Origin: Wenzhouxiangella sp.
GTDB lineage: Bacteria; Pseudomonadota; Gammaproteobacteria; Xanthomonadales; Wenzhouxiangellaceae
DNA length: 21,945 bases
Reading direction: 5' to 3'
NCBI GenBank assembly: GCA_007123575.1
Contig: SKKV01000004.1
Coordinates: 1 to 21,945, forward strand
Both the position numbers and the translations under genes were made by a program. Positions within the stretch are counted from its first letter, which is position 1, and each line of letters opens with the position of its first letter. Shown in pieces: positions 7,230-14,894 of this stretch. A model generated the notes under the pieces. The model was given only the letters and a program-made list of their open reading frames with translations. It made no database searches and was not told the DNA's origin.

Positions 7230-7245
7230 GGCCGGACCGGCCGGG
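7227..7245. repeat. Second GC-only palindrome overlapping the lptG hairpin
   Basis: CCCGGCCGG (7227-7235) and CCGGCCGGG (7237-7245) are perfect reverse complements around a single A. In RNA this would fold as a 7-bp stem with a GGACC loop. It shares CCC (7227-7229) with the right arm of the preceding inverted repeat, so the two hairpins are mutually exclusive at that edge. It sits 25 nt before the end of the convergent HiPIP gene. Confidence 0.7.
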
Positions 7246-7270
7246 GCCTATGAGCGGTTTAATTCTATTC

Positions 7271-7612
7271 TCAGCCCGCGCGCCTGACCCAGGCATTGCA
7301 CCAGCCGTTTTGAGCAACCTGCTTGCCAGGAAAGATGCTGCAACCCATCCAGTCTGCCGTGAGATCACCCTGGGCTAGCTGGCAGTTGGCGCAAATCTGC
7401 CCAGCTTCGTAACGAGGAAAGCGCGTCTGGTCGACCTCCTCATAATGGTGGACGTAGCCCAGCGCTTTAGCCTGGGGAGATTCTGGATCGAGAATATTGT
7501 CAGCCGCCCAGGCCTGGCCTCCGCCAAGACGGGTTAGAGCTGGAAGCATCAGGGCCAGCGAGCCAGCACCAGCCAGCTTGAACACATCACGTCGCGATAC
7601 TGTTTTCATCAT
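7271..7612 (-). CDS. High-potential iron-sulfur protein (HiPIP), Tat-exported
   Basis: This 113-residue precursor has an N-terminal twin-arginine signal, SRRDVFK (6-12), a hydrophobic stretch and a cleavage site near AWA-ADN (around 36/37). The mature part carries four cysteines at 74, 77, 91 and 105, in the contexts CANC, GCSIFPGK and GWCNAW, which are characteristic of HiPIPs. It should hold one 4Fe-4S cluster and act as a soluble periplasmic electron carrier, for example between the bc1 complex and a terminal oxidase or photosynthetic reaction centre. The ATG at 7612 is chosen because AGGA lies 8 nt upstream. ATG 7609 is also possible, and ATG 7621 would overlap that ribosome-binding site. 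The gene stands alone, divergent from the alkB-like gene and convergent with lptG. Confidence 0.93.
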   Translation of the reverse strand: MMKTVSRRDVFKLAGAGSLALMLPALTRLGGGQAWAADNILDPESPQAKALGYVHHYEEVDQTRFPRYEAGQICANCQLAQGDLTADWMGCSIFPGKQVAQNGWCNAWVRRAG

Positions 7613-7632
7613 TGATTCCATCCTGTAGTGGG

Positions 7633-7661
7633 TTGTTACATGATTCTCCGATGCTTAGAAT
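7633..7661 (+). promoter_or_regulatory. Sigma-70-type promoter candidate for the alkB-like gene
   Basis: TTGTTA (7633-7638) and TAGAAT (7656-7661) are separated by exactly 17 nt in the short divergent region before the dioxygenase gene. Transcription would begin near 7668, leaving only a few leader bases before the ATG at 7673. The true start may therefore lie further in, for example ATG 7760. Confidence 0.4.
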
Positions 7662-7672
7662 ATCATTTGCCG

Positions 7673-8332
7673 ATGGATTCGATATCAAGATTCGGTGAGT
7701 GGGAGTGGGCTCGAACAGTGGGGCACTGTCAGGCTCTGGATCCGAACGGCTGGATTGGCATGTGCGAACGTTTTCTGCCGGCCTGCCAGGCTGATCGTCT
7801 ATTGCATCAGCTAGCGCATGATCTTGACCTCAAACAGCGTCCGATCCGAATGTTCGGCCGATCTGTATTGCAACCGCGCCTGACTGCTCTGCATGGCGAT
7901 GAAGGCGTCACCTATCGCTACTCGGGGGAAACCATGGTGGCGCAGCCGTGGACGGGCGCCCTGGCCGACATTCAACAGCGGCTTCAAGCCTGGAGTGGGA
8001 CCCGGTTCAACAGCGTGCTTTGCAACTTCTACCGCGACGGGCGTGACAGCATGGGCTGGCACGCCGACAACGAACCTGAGCTCGGTCAAAACCCAACCAT
8101 CGCGTCAGTCAGCTTCGGGGCCGCACGGCGTTTCCTGCTCAAGTCCAAAGACGGCAGTCAGCGCCTGGAATATTCGCTGGGCCACGGCAGCCTTCTGATT
8201 ATGGCGGGGGATTGTCAGCATCACTGGGTTCACCGGGTACCGCGCACGGCACGACCGGTAGGGGCACGGATGAATTTGACCTTCAGAACGGTATTCCGTC
8301 GTCCTGCTGACCGTCAACGTCTTGATGTTTGA
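7673..8332 (+). CDS. AlkB-family 2-oxoglutarate/Fe(II)-dependent dioxygenase (ALKBH2/3-like)
   Basis: This enzyme would repair alkylated bases by oxidative demethylation. With the ATG at 7673 it has 219 residues. The dioxygenase core shows FNSVLCNFYRDGRDSMGWHADNE (112-134), giving iron ligands His130 and Asp132. Then come SFGAARRFLL (148-155 region) and HHWVHRVP with His187 as third ligand. RMNLTFR supplies the 2-oxoglutarate-binding arginines at about 199 and 205. The block IRMFGRSVLQPRLTALHGD resembles the substrate-facing region of ALKBH2/3-type bacterial proteins rather than E. coli AlkB. An in-frame GTG at 7628 and ATGs at 7640 and 7760 are alternative starts; none has a strong Shine-Dalgarno sequence. 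The last 50 nt overlap the 3' end of xseB on the other strand. Confidence 0.88.
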   Translation: MDSISRFGEWEWARTVGHCQALDPNGWIGMCERFLPACQADRLLHQLAHDLDLKQRPIRMFGRSVLQPRLTALHGDEGVTYRYSGETMVAQPWTGALADIQQRLQAWSGTRFNSVLCNFYRDGRDSMGWHADNEPELGQNPTIASVSFGAARRFLLKSKDGSQRLEYSLGHGSLLIMAGDCQHHWVHRVPRTARPVGARMNLTFRTVFRRPADRQRLDV

Positions 8333-8573
8333 CCGGTAGCGTTGAGGCGCTGGATTCGTCTTCAATGTCACTCAGCATTTCAACAGTTTGGCGAGCCCGG
8401 TCAATCAGCGTGTGACACTGCCGACTCAGGCGTACGCCGCTTTCAAAGTGACTTAGGGACTCGGCCAGGCCAAGGTCGCCAGACTCCAGTTTCTCAACCA
8501 GTGTTTCGAGTTCCTTGATCGCGGCCTCGAAATCGGGTGCCTCGGAAGTGCTGCTTGCTTTGTTTTTACTCAT
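8283..8573 (-). CDS. xseB: Exodeoxyribonuclease VII small subunit
   Basis: This 96-residue protein matches XseB: FEAAIKELETLVEKLESGDLGLAESLSHFESGVRLSRQCHTLIDRA is the family's helical hairpin. Several XseB copies bind one XseA to form the single-strand-specific exonuclease VII. The C-terminal tail after about residue 70 (DIEDESSASTLPVKHQDVDGQQDDG) is acidic, low in order and longer than needed. That tail is the part that overlaps the dioxygenase gene. In many proteobacteria xseB leads an xseB-ispA-dxs operon; here neither ispA nor dxs follows. Instead it is the last gene behind tilS, after a gap of 45 bp. Identity is secure. Confidence 0.93.
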   Translation of the reverse strand: MSKNKASSTSEAPDFEAAIKELETLVEKLESGDLGLAESLSHFESGVRLSRQCHTLIDRARQTVEMLSDIEDESSASTLPVKHQDVDGQQDDGIPF

Positions 8574-8618
8574 GGGTCGAAATGGTAACCGGGACCACCA
8601 GTGCTTGGCAAAGTGTTG

Positions 8619-9932
8619 TCAGCGGACGATGTCATCAGGGGGCTGTTGCCATCGCAGGACGCCGCCGGCCCGCCCCAACTCAGCGGCGAACTCGGCATCC
8701 AGCCATCGGCTTCCGACGGCAAGCACTTGCCCAGCGCGTTCCAGCCGTGGCCACAAGCCTCTTTGCCAGGGCGGGACGCCAAGGTCAACCATGAGCTGTT
8801 TGACTGCTCGACGGTGGGTTTGCCCTGGCAGACGGATTCGTTCGCCGGGGCGACCCAGCCTGACAATCACCGGCGGCAGCCGCGTTGGTTGCGGGCCTTC
8901 AATGGCCAGTGCGCCCAGATCACCCGGCAACGGTAGCGGCTTGTCCAACTGCCACTGGCGCCGCCACGCGCTTTGGTCCGGGCGGCAGGGGGTTAGCCAA
9001 AGATGTTGGCGCCAGAGGATGATGCGCTGTTTTAGCCATTGCAGCATGGGCTGACGGTCCGCTGCGGCCTGTTCGATCTGGTCCAGGAAGTCGTCGAGTT
9101 GGCGGGCCGGCGGTGGCTCAAGGCCGCGCTGGAAACACCAGTGACGCAGCACTTGGCCGAGGCGGTAGCGGCCCAACGCCTGCAAACGGGCCCGATTCAG
9201 GCAAAAGTCGTTCGCCCGAGCCGACCGGAGATCCATGGCCGCGAGTGCTTCAAGGGCCTCGGTTGCGCCCTGGCCCAAGGCGGCGCTGCGGGCAATGCGA
9301 TGACGAAGCCCGGGCCAGCGGTTTTCTAAAAGTGGCATGATGCGCTGGCGCAGGAAGTTGCGGTCGATGGCGGTATCCAGGTTGGTCGGATCTGCCTGGT
9401 AGCGAAGATCGTGGTTCTTTAACCAGTCGAGCACTTCATCCCGTGACCAGGACAGTAGGGGGCGTGCAATCCAGCCTCGGCTGAAACGGCGCTGTTTCGG
9501 AATGCCTTTCAGGCCCGTCGGTCCGGCGCCGCGCAGCAGCCGCAGCACAACTGTTTCAGCCTGGTCATCGGCGTGATGGCCGGTAACGAGCAATTCTTCG
9601 TTTTGGATAAGCCGGGCGAATACGTCGTAGCGGGCAGCGCGCGCGCCAGCCTCGCCGCCAGCCGGCGGTGGGTCAAGCCGCTCCAGATGCAGATCGATTC
9701 CCAGTTGGTCGGCCAGTGCTTGCGCGCACTCGGCGCGCTGCTGGCTGCCCGAGTCCAGCCCATGATCAATATGGACGGCGAGCAGCGGTCGATCAGTCGC
9801 GGATTGAACCAGATTGGCGGCCAGGCAAACCGAGTCGGAACCGCCGGAAAAGGCAATCAGAATGCGACCGCGGCCCGGCAGAGAGCGTGGCTCGGGAAAA
9901 CCGGGCGCAATCGGGCCCGGCCTCGTGGTCAC
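8619..9932 (-). CDS. tilS: tRNA(Ile)-lysidine synthetase
   Basis: TilS converts cytidine 34 of tRNA-Ile(CAU) to lysidine, changing its decoding from AUG to AUA; it is normally essential. The 437-residue protein has the PP-loop ATPase motif AFSGGSDS (residues 27-34). HIDHG and TGHHADDQAETVVLRLLRG follow, both diagnostic of TilS. RPLLSWSRDEV and DPTNLD...RNFLRQRIMP complete the N-terminal domain. A substrate-binding middle domain and a C-terminal TilS domain (RLGRPGERIRLPGQTHRRAVKQLMVDLGVP) complete a full-length protein. The start is GTG at 9932, overlapping the accA stop as GTGA, so translation is probably coupled to accA. The accA-tilS order is common in gammaproteobacteria. Confidence 0.96.
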   Translation of the reverse strand: MTTRPGPIAPGFPEPRSLPGRGRILIAFSGGSDSVCLAANLVQSATDRPLLAVHIDHGLDSGSQQRAECAQALADQLGIDLHLERLDPPPAGGEAGARAARYDVFARLIQNEELLVTGHHADDQAETVVLRLLRGAGPTGLKGIPKQRRFSRGWIARPLLSWSRDEVLDWLKNHDLRYQADPTNLDTAIDRNFLRQRIMPLLENRWPGLRHRIARSAALGQGATEALEALAAMDLRSARANDFCLNRARLQALGRYRLGQVLRHWCFQRGLEPPPARQLDDFLDQIEQAAADRQPMLQWLKQRIILWRQHLWLTPCRPDQSAWRRQWQLDKPLPLPGDLGALAIEGPQPTRLPPVIVRLGRPGERIRLPGQTHRRAVKQLMVDLGVPPWQRGLWPRLERAGQVLAVGSRWLDAEFAAELGRAGGVLRWQQPPDDIVR

Positions 9933-10888
9933 GCCTGCTCGTAGGCGCCGTAGGCCATCAGGCGCTGGTAACGGGATTCGAGTAATTCATCCACGCTCTG
10001 CTGTTCGATCCGGTCGAGCTGGGCAACGTTGGTTTCGCGCAGCTTGACGGCCACTCGCTGCGGTGACCGATGGGCGCCGCCGAGAGGTTCCTTGATCAGT
10101 TTGTCGATCAGGCCAAGTTTCAGCAGGCGGTCGGCGGTAAGGCCCAGCGCTTCGGCTGCGGTTTCAGCCTTGGCTGCGTCTTTCCACAGAATCGAGGCAC
10201 ACCCTTCCGGAGAAATAACCGAGTAGATGCTGTATTGCAGCATGTTGGTGCGGTCGCCAACGCCGATGGCCAGTGCACCGCCGGAACCGCCTTCTCCAAT
10301 AACGTTGCAGATGATCGGTACGCGCAGCCTGGCCATGACCTTTAGGTTCTGCGCAATTGCTTCGGACTGGCCGCGTTCTTCGGCGCCGACACCGGGATAG
10401 GCGCCAGGGGTATCGATAAAAGTGATGATGGGCAGGCTGAAGCGTTCGGCCATTGCCATCAGGCGCTGTGCCTTGCGATAGCCCTCTGGCCGCGGCATGC
10501 CAAAGTTGCGGTAGACCTTTTCCTTGGTATCGCGACCTTTTTGGTGCCCAATCACCATGACCGCTCTGCCTTCGAGGCTGGCCAGACCGCCGACGATGGC
10601 GTGATCATCGCCGAAGTGGCGATCGCCATGCAATTCCTCGAAGCGGTTGAAAATCATTGGAATATAGTCCAGCGTATGCGGCCGCTGGGGATGGCGTGCC
10701 AACTGCGAGATTTGCCAGTCGCTCAAGCCGGAAAAAATAGCGGCGGTGCGCTCACGACATTTTTCTTCCAGACGCTGGATTTCTTCTTCCAGGTTGAGCG
10801 CGTTGTCGCTGCCCACGTTTCGCAGCTCGAGGATCTTGGCTTCGAGTTCTGCGATTGGCTGTTCAAAGTCCAGATAACTGGGGTTCAT
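9929..10888 (-). CDS. accA: Acetyl-CoA carboxylase carboxyltransferase subunit alpha
   Basis: AccA pairs with AccD to move the carboxyl group from biotin to acetyl-CoA, the first committed step of fatty-acid synthesis. The 319-residue length matches the family. Recognisable blocks are the N-terminal LDFEQPIAELEAKI coiled-coil start, HPQRPHTLDYI, ELHGDRHFGDD, GHQKGRDTKEK, FGMPRPEGYRKA, IDTPGAYPG and GEGGSGGALAIGVGD. The last three form the carboxyltransferase core and oxyanion region. The ATG at 10888 has no clear Shine-Dalgarno sequence (CCCAGCA precedes it). It lies 48 nt after gluQ and is followed by tilS with a 4-nt overlap. A promoter candidate at 10924-10953 could drive accA apart from gluQ. 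Confidence 0.97.
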   Translation of the reverse strand: MNPSYLDFEQPIAELEAKILELRNVGSDNALNLEEEIQRLEEKCRERTAAIFSGLSDWQISQLARHPQRPHTLDYIPMIFNRFEELHGDRHFGDDHAIVGGLASLEGRAVMVIGHQKGRDTKEKVYRNFGMPRPEGYRKAQRLMAMAERFSLPIITFIDTPGAYPGVGAEERGQSEAIAQNLKVMARLRVPIICNVIGEGGSGGALAIGVGDRTNMLQYSIYSVISPEGCASILWKDAAKAETAAEALGLTADRLLKLGLIDKLIKEPLGGAHRSPQRVAVKLRETNVAQLDRIEQQSVDELLESRYQRLMAYGAYEQA

Positions 10889-10923
10889 TGCTGGGAAATC
10901 AGGCTGACAGGGGCGTGCCGGGC

Positions 10924-10953
10924 AGTATAGCGGTAACTATCGCTCGGTTTGAA
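10924..10953 (-). promoter_or_regulatory. Possible promoter for accA at the gluQ 3' end
   Basis: On the minus strand TTCAAA (10953-10948) and TATACT (10929-10924) are spaced by 18 nt. Each is a partial match to consensus, the second 5/6. A transcript would start near 10917 and give a short leader for accA. The -35 part lies within the last codons of gluQ. Confidence 0.35.
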
Positions 10954-11827
10954 CCCCGATGGCGACCTGGCCGGTTGGGACACGGGTCAACTGCCAGTGC
11001 TGCTGCGCCCAAGCCAGCTGGTCGGCCACGGCCATTATCGAGGCTGGAGGCTCATGGCCCAGGGCACGCAGCGCCAGCCTTAGCGACGTTTTGGTGTTGT
11101 AGCGCTGGATGGGATCGGCACCGTTTGATTTCGACAGTTTTTCACCCTGTTCATTGACCACGATAGGCAAGTGCACGTAATCGGGCGCAGGCAAGTCCAG
11201 GCAGCGATAGAGATGGAGCTGTCGCCCCGTGGAGTCAATCAGATCCGCGCCCCTGACGACCTCGGAGATGCCGGCCGCGGCGTCATCGACAACCACGGCC
11301 AGTTGGTAAGCCACCAAGCCGTCGGCGCGCCGAATGACAAAATCACCGCTTTGACGAGCAGGGTTCTGACGCTGGGTGCCTTGCAGTCCGTCAACGAATG
11401 CAATCTCGTCATCATCCACGCGCAGCCGGATGCTGCGCGCCGTTTGGTCGGCGGCCAGCCCGCCGCGGCAGGTGCCTGGATAGATTCCATCGGCCGGCAG
11501 ATCAGACCGGCTGCAGCCGCAGGGAAAGGCATGGCCGGTTGCCAGTAGCCGGTCCAGTGCCTGCTGATGATTGGCGCCGAGCTGACGCTGAAAAATCGCC
11601 GGCTCGTCAGGCACCAGCCCGAAGGATTGCAGCGTCTTGAGCTGGTTGCGGGCAGCGCCCGCCACTTCGCGCGGCGGATCAATATCCTCGATCCGAACCA
11701 GCCACCGACCGCTCCGGGCGCGGGCCTGGAGAAAGCTGCCGACGGCCGCCACCAACGATCCGAAGTGGAGTTCACCGGTCGGCGAGGGTGCAAAGCGTCC
11801 GCGGTAGGGCCGGGGCTGGGCATTCAT
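10937..11827 (-). CDS. gluQ: Glutamyl-Q tRNA(Asp) synthetase
   Basis: GluQRS is a truncated glutamyl-tRNA synthetase that attaches glutamate to queuosine 34 of tRNA-Asp. The 296-residue protein has the class I motif RFAPSPTGELHFGS (11-24) in place of HIGH. A zinc site is visible as CGCS...YPGTC, with Cys103, Cys105, Tyr116 and Cys120. The second signature is KLSKSNGA. There is no anticodon-binding C-terminal domain, as expected for GluQRS and unlike full GltX. AGGA lies 7 nt before the ATG at 11827. In many relatives it follows dksA; here it is the first gene of a leftward gluQ-accA-tilS-xseB run and is divergent from htpX. Confidence 0.94.
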   Translation of the reverse strand: MNAQPRPYRGRFAPSPTGELHFGSLVAAVGSFLQARARSGRWLVRIEDIDPPREVAGAARNQLKTLQSFGLVPDEPAIFQRQLGANHQQALDRLLATGHAFPCGCSRSDLPADGIYPGTCRGGLAADQTARSIRLRVDDDEIAFVDGLQGTQRQNPARQSGDFVIRRADGLVAYQLAVVVDDAAAGISEVVRGADLIDSTGRQLHLYRCLDLPAPDYVHLPIVVNEQGEKLSKSNGADPIQRYNTKTSLRLALRALGHEPPASIMAVADQLAWAQQHWQLTRVPTGQVAIGVQTER

Positions 11828-11843
11828 TCTCGAATCCTGAGGT

Positions 11844-11872
11844 CTTGCAAAGATGTTGCAATGCCTACATTT
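11844..11872 (+). promoter_or_regulatory. Sigma-32-like (heat-shock) promoter candidate for htpX
   Basis: CTTGCAA (11844-11850) differs in one base from the sigma-32 -35 element CTTGAAA. After 14 nt, CTACATTT (11865-11872) partly matches CCCCATNT. The spacing is right for sigma-32 and htpX is a known heat-shock gene in E. coli. No good sigma-70 pair was found in the same 80-bp gap. Confidence 0.4.
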
Positions 11873-11907
11873 TACGATGCAGTGAAATCTGTCGTGAGTT
11901 CAAGACC

Positions 11908-12786
11908 ATGCGTGGCATAGCGCTTTTGATTGGAACCAACCTGGCCGTTTTGCTCGTGCTGGGGGTTGTCATGACTCTGCTGGAACCGTGGCTGGTCAGC
12001 CAGGGGATCAACGTCAACACGGCCTGGACGTTGGGATTTGCCCTGATCTTCGGCTTTGGCGGTGCATTTGTTTCCCTGCTGATGTCGAAGTCCATGGCCA
12101 TTCGCTCGACCCGGGCGAGGGTGATTACCCAGCCCAGCGGCCAGACTGAACGCTGGCTGGTGGAGACTGTGACGCGCCAGGCCAAGGCGGCGGGCATTGG
12201 CATGCCCGATGTGGCCATTTATGATGCGCCGGAGCCGAACGCCTTTGCTACCGGCGCTTCGCGCAATAATGCGCTGGTTGCGGTCAGCACCGGCTTGCTG
12301 CGCAGCATGCGTCCAAACGAGGTCGAGGCCGTGCTGGGGCACGAAGTGGCGCACGTTGCCAATGGCGATATGGTCACGCTGACCCTGGTCCAAGGCGTGC
12401 TCAATACCTTTGTGCTTTTTCTGTCGCGGGTGTTGGGGCAGCTTATTGATCGGGTCGTGTTCCGTAGTGACCGCGCCTACGGACCCGGCTATTTCGTGAC
12501 CGTGATTGTGCTGCAGATGGTTCTAGGGATTCTGGCCAGCATGATTGTCATGGCCTTTTCCCGCTGGCGAGAATTTCGGGCCGATGCCGGTGGCGCGCAG
12601 CTTGCCGGCCGCGCCAACATGATTGCTGCCCTGCGCCGGCTGCAGAATTCTGCCCAGCCCAGCACCTTGCCGGAGTCGGTGGAAGCATTCGGCATCAAGG
12701 GCCGGATGGGCGAGGGCATGAAGCGCTTGATGATGAGCCACCCGCCGCTGGAAGAACGCATCCGTGCCCTCAGCGAGGGCGCTTGA
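11908..12786 (+). CDS. htpX: HtpX membrane zinc metalloprotease
   Basis: HtpX is an inner-membrane M48 protease that degrades misfolded membrane proteins alongside FtsH. From the ATG at 11908 the protein has 292 residues, the normal length. Two N-terminal membrane segments (about 4-25 and 38-58) come before the catalytic motif LGHEVAHVANGDM, with His145, Glu146 and His149. Two more segments follow at about 155-180 and 190-215. REFRADAGG contains the third zinc ligand, and MMSHPPLEERIRAL closes the protein. The reading frame stays open upstream to 11788, but the HtpX N-terminus MRGIALLIGTNLAV fixes the start at 11908. The gene stops 2 nt from the end of convergent fimX, leaving no room for a separate terminator. 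Confidence 0.96.
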   Translation: MRGIALLIGTNLAVLLVLGVVMTLLEPWLVSQGINVNTAWTLGFALIFGFGGAFVSLLMSKSMAIRSTRARVITQPSGQTERWLVETVTRQAKAAGIGMPDVAIYDAPEPNAFATGASRNNALVAVSTGLLRSMRPNEVEAVLGHEVAHVANGDMVTLTLVQGVLNTFVLFLSRVLGQLIDRVVFRSDRAYGPGYFVTVIVLQMVLGILASMIVMAFSRWREFRADAGGAQLAGRANMIAALRRLQNSAQPSTLPESVEAFGIKGRMGEGMKRLMMSHPPLEERIRALSEGA

Positions 12787-12788
12787 GG

Positions 12789-14849
12789 TCAGGCCGAGGC
12801 TTCTTCGCGTACGAAGTCGCCCTGGACCAGGGTGATGCCAAACTGCCAGAGCGTGGCCAAGTCGCCGGTGTGCTCGACTTTCGGCGCAATCACGCGCACC
12901 TGGTGCTGATCGGCTTGCTTGACCAGCCGAGCGAGGGCTTGCCGCAAGTCGTCGTTGCCGCTCAGGTTCTGAATCATTTCCGGCGCCATGCGCAGGAAAT
13001 CCATTTCCAGGTGATTCAATAGCGGTTCGAGGTCTGCATCCGGGCCAACATCACACAAGCCGAAGCGGGTTCCCAGCGGCTTGAAGGCCTCGATAAAGGT
13101 CTGTACCCGCCTTAGCTTGTCACGGACTTCTGGTTCGCGCAGGCCCCAGATCACGTTTTCAGACTTGATTTTCTCCGACTGGAGAATGGTCTTTAAGCTG
13201 TGCAGAGACTCCTCATCGCAGATGGTGTCAATGCACAGCGGAATCAGCCACAGATGTTCTTTGGCCGACGGTTTCTCGGCAATGGCATTGGCCAAGCGGC
13301 GAATCATGTCGGTATCGAGCTTGCTGGCCAGCCCCAGGCGACTGGCTGCCGGCAGGTAGACGGTCGGCATCATGACTTCGTCACTATCCTCGGCGCGCAG
13401 GCGGGTTTCGACTTCATTGATCAGGAAACCATCATCATCCATGCTGGTGATTGGCGAGGTGACCAGGCGGAATTCGTCGTAATCCAGTGCGTGTCGCAGG
13501 CGCTCGGCCCAAGCGGCGTCGTCCTCGTCGGCATCGCCAGAGACGCGCGGACGATAGCGCACATAGGCATTGCCGCCAGCATGCAGGGCTTCGTGCAAGG
13601 CCGAATCAGCTTGAGATAGCAAGGCATCGGCGTCGTCGAGTTCGCTGCCAGCTACGGCCAGACCAACGCTGGCTGAAATGGTCAGGCTGGTGTCGCGAAC
13701 TTCGATCATCTTGCCGGAGCAGTAATCAACGATACGCGCCGCCAAGGTCTCGGCCTGCTCGCGTGATTCGGCGCTAGCCAAGATACCAAAGCTGTGGTCG
13801 CTGAGCCTAGCCATGACGCAATCTTCACCACAAGCGTCCTTGAACAGATCTGCGGATTCGCGGATCAGGGCATCGGTTGCGCCCAGCCCCAGCTTGGTCT
13901 GCAGTTCGTCGTGCTTGTCGAGACTAACCAGCAAAATCGACAGCCCGGTGGTGTCTTCGCGCGCCTGAGCCTCCGCCCGCAGCCGCTCCAGGAAGGCATG
14001 CCGATTCAAAAGCCCGGTCAGCATGTCGCGAGTCTTGAGCTTTTCCAGCTCTGCGGCCAGGGCGGGGTCGGCCTGCGACATCTTTTCGCGAATCAGCATC
14101 TGAGCGCAGTACTCGCCACCGTAGCGGGCCGGTGAAAAGTCCACGGTGGCCTTGAAGTCGGTGCCATCCTGACGGTGGGCCATGAGGACCATGTCGTCTT
14201 CCGGGATTTCGTCGCGGGCCAGCGCTTTCAGCACCTTCTTCAAATCTGGCCCGCCCTTGTCTGCCGACAGCAAATCCAGCATCGACAAGCCCTCAAGCTC
14301 TTCGAAACTATCGAACCCGAACAGCTCCAGGTAAGCACGATTGGCGTAAATGTGCAGGCCTTCGTGAATATAGGCAATCGACTCACTGGAGCTATCTAAC
14401 AGCAAGGTGTAGCGTGATTCAATTTCTTCCAGCCGCCGCGCCGCCAGTTCGGCATCGCGGCGCGCGCGGACTGATTCGATCAGGAACTGGGTCAAACGTT
14501 TGATTTGGCGGGGATTGGTGGTAAAAACACAGCCTTCCACGCCAATGGCGGCCGCCGCAACAGCGGCCTTTGTGTCGTCGGCCTTGATGATCGCTAGCAC
14601 AGGAACCGCATCATTCTGCTCTCGGGCCAGGCGCGCGCAGGTTTCGAACAACGCCAGGTCACCGGCATCGATCTGCACCATCAGGACATCAACCTGGTCA
14701 GTTTCGAATGTGCGGCTGACGGCATTACCCGTGTCGGCAAAGAGGGTTCTTACCCCGCTGCCTTCGCCGAGCATGTTGAGCAACTCGCGCGGGGCGCTGG
14801 GATCATCGGTAACAACGAGAATGCGGATTTCAGTCACTTGACGAGCCAT
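12789..14849 (-). CDS. fimX: FimX-like degenerate REC-PAS-GGDEF-EAL c-di-GMP effector
   Basis: This 686-residue protein matches FimX/Filp in size and order. It has a receiver-like domain (about 7-125), a PAS domain (about 145-255), a GGDEF-like domain starting at TRDMLTGLLNRHAFLERL (273-290) and an EAL-like domain (about 445-682). The enzymatic signatures are lost. RLSDHSFG (348-355) stands where GGDEF should be, and NEVETRL (478-484) where EAL should be. The receiver has Gln59 where the phosphoacceptor Asp would be expected. The C-terminal QGDFV is retained, as in FimX/Filp. The protein should therefore bind c-di-GMP without making or cutting it and, by family knowledge, act through PilZ and PilB on type IV pilus assembly and twitching. 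The ATG at 14849 has GGGAG 6-7 nt upstream. The gene follows epmB by 45 bp. Confidence 0.85.
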   Translation of the reverse strand: MARQVTEIRILVVTDDPSAPRELLNMLGEGSGVRTLFADTGNAVSRTFETDQVDVLMVQIDAGDLALFETCARLAREQNDAVPVLAIIKADDTKAAVAAAAIGVEGCVFTTNPRQIKRLTQFLIESVRARRDAELAARRLEEIESRYTLLLDSSSESIAYIHEGLHIYANRAYLELFGFDSFEELEGLSMLDLLSADKGGPDLKKVLKALARDEIPEDDMVLMAHRQDGTDFKATVDFSPARYGGEYCAQMLIREKMSQADPALAAELEKLKTRDMLTGLLNRHAFLERLRAEAQAREDTTGLSILLVSLDKHDELQTKLGLGATDALIRESADLFKDACGEDCVMARLSDHSFGILASAESREQAETLAARIVDYCSGKMIEVRDTSLTISASVGLAVAGSELDDADALLSQADSALHEALHAGGNAYVRYRPRVSGDADEDDAAWAERLRHALDYDEFRLVTSPITSMDDDGFLINEVETRLRAEDSDEVMMPTVYLPAASRLGLASKLDTDMIRRLANAIAEKPSAKEHLWLIPLCIDTICDEESLHSLKTILQSEKIKSENVIWGLREPEVRDKLRRVQTFIEAFKPLGTRFGLCDVGPDADLEPLLNHLEMDFLRMAPEMIQNLSGNDDLRQALARLVKQADQHQVRVIAPKVEHTGDLATLWQFGITLVQGDFVREEASA

Positions 14850-14894
14850 GACGCTCTCCCGAGAAATGCGGCAGCTTAAAGTCAGTTTTGCCAG

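Noticed and set aside
7628..7672. GTG start of the alkB-like gene at 7628
   Set aside because: It overlaps the promoter candidate, lacks a ribosome-binding site and adds residues unlike the family. It is not fully excluded, since no start has a good Shine-Dalgarno sequence.
11788..11907. Upstream extension of htpX to 11788
   Set aside because: It would add 40 residues that overlap gluQ and the promoter candidate, and the conserved HtpX N-terminus begins at 11908.
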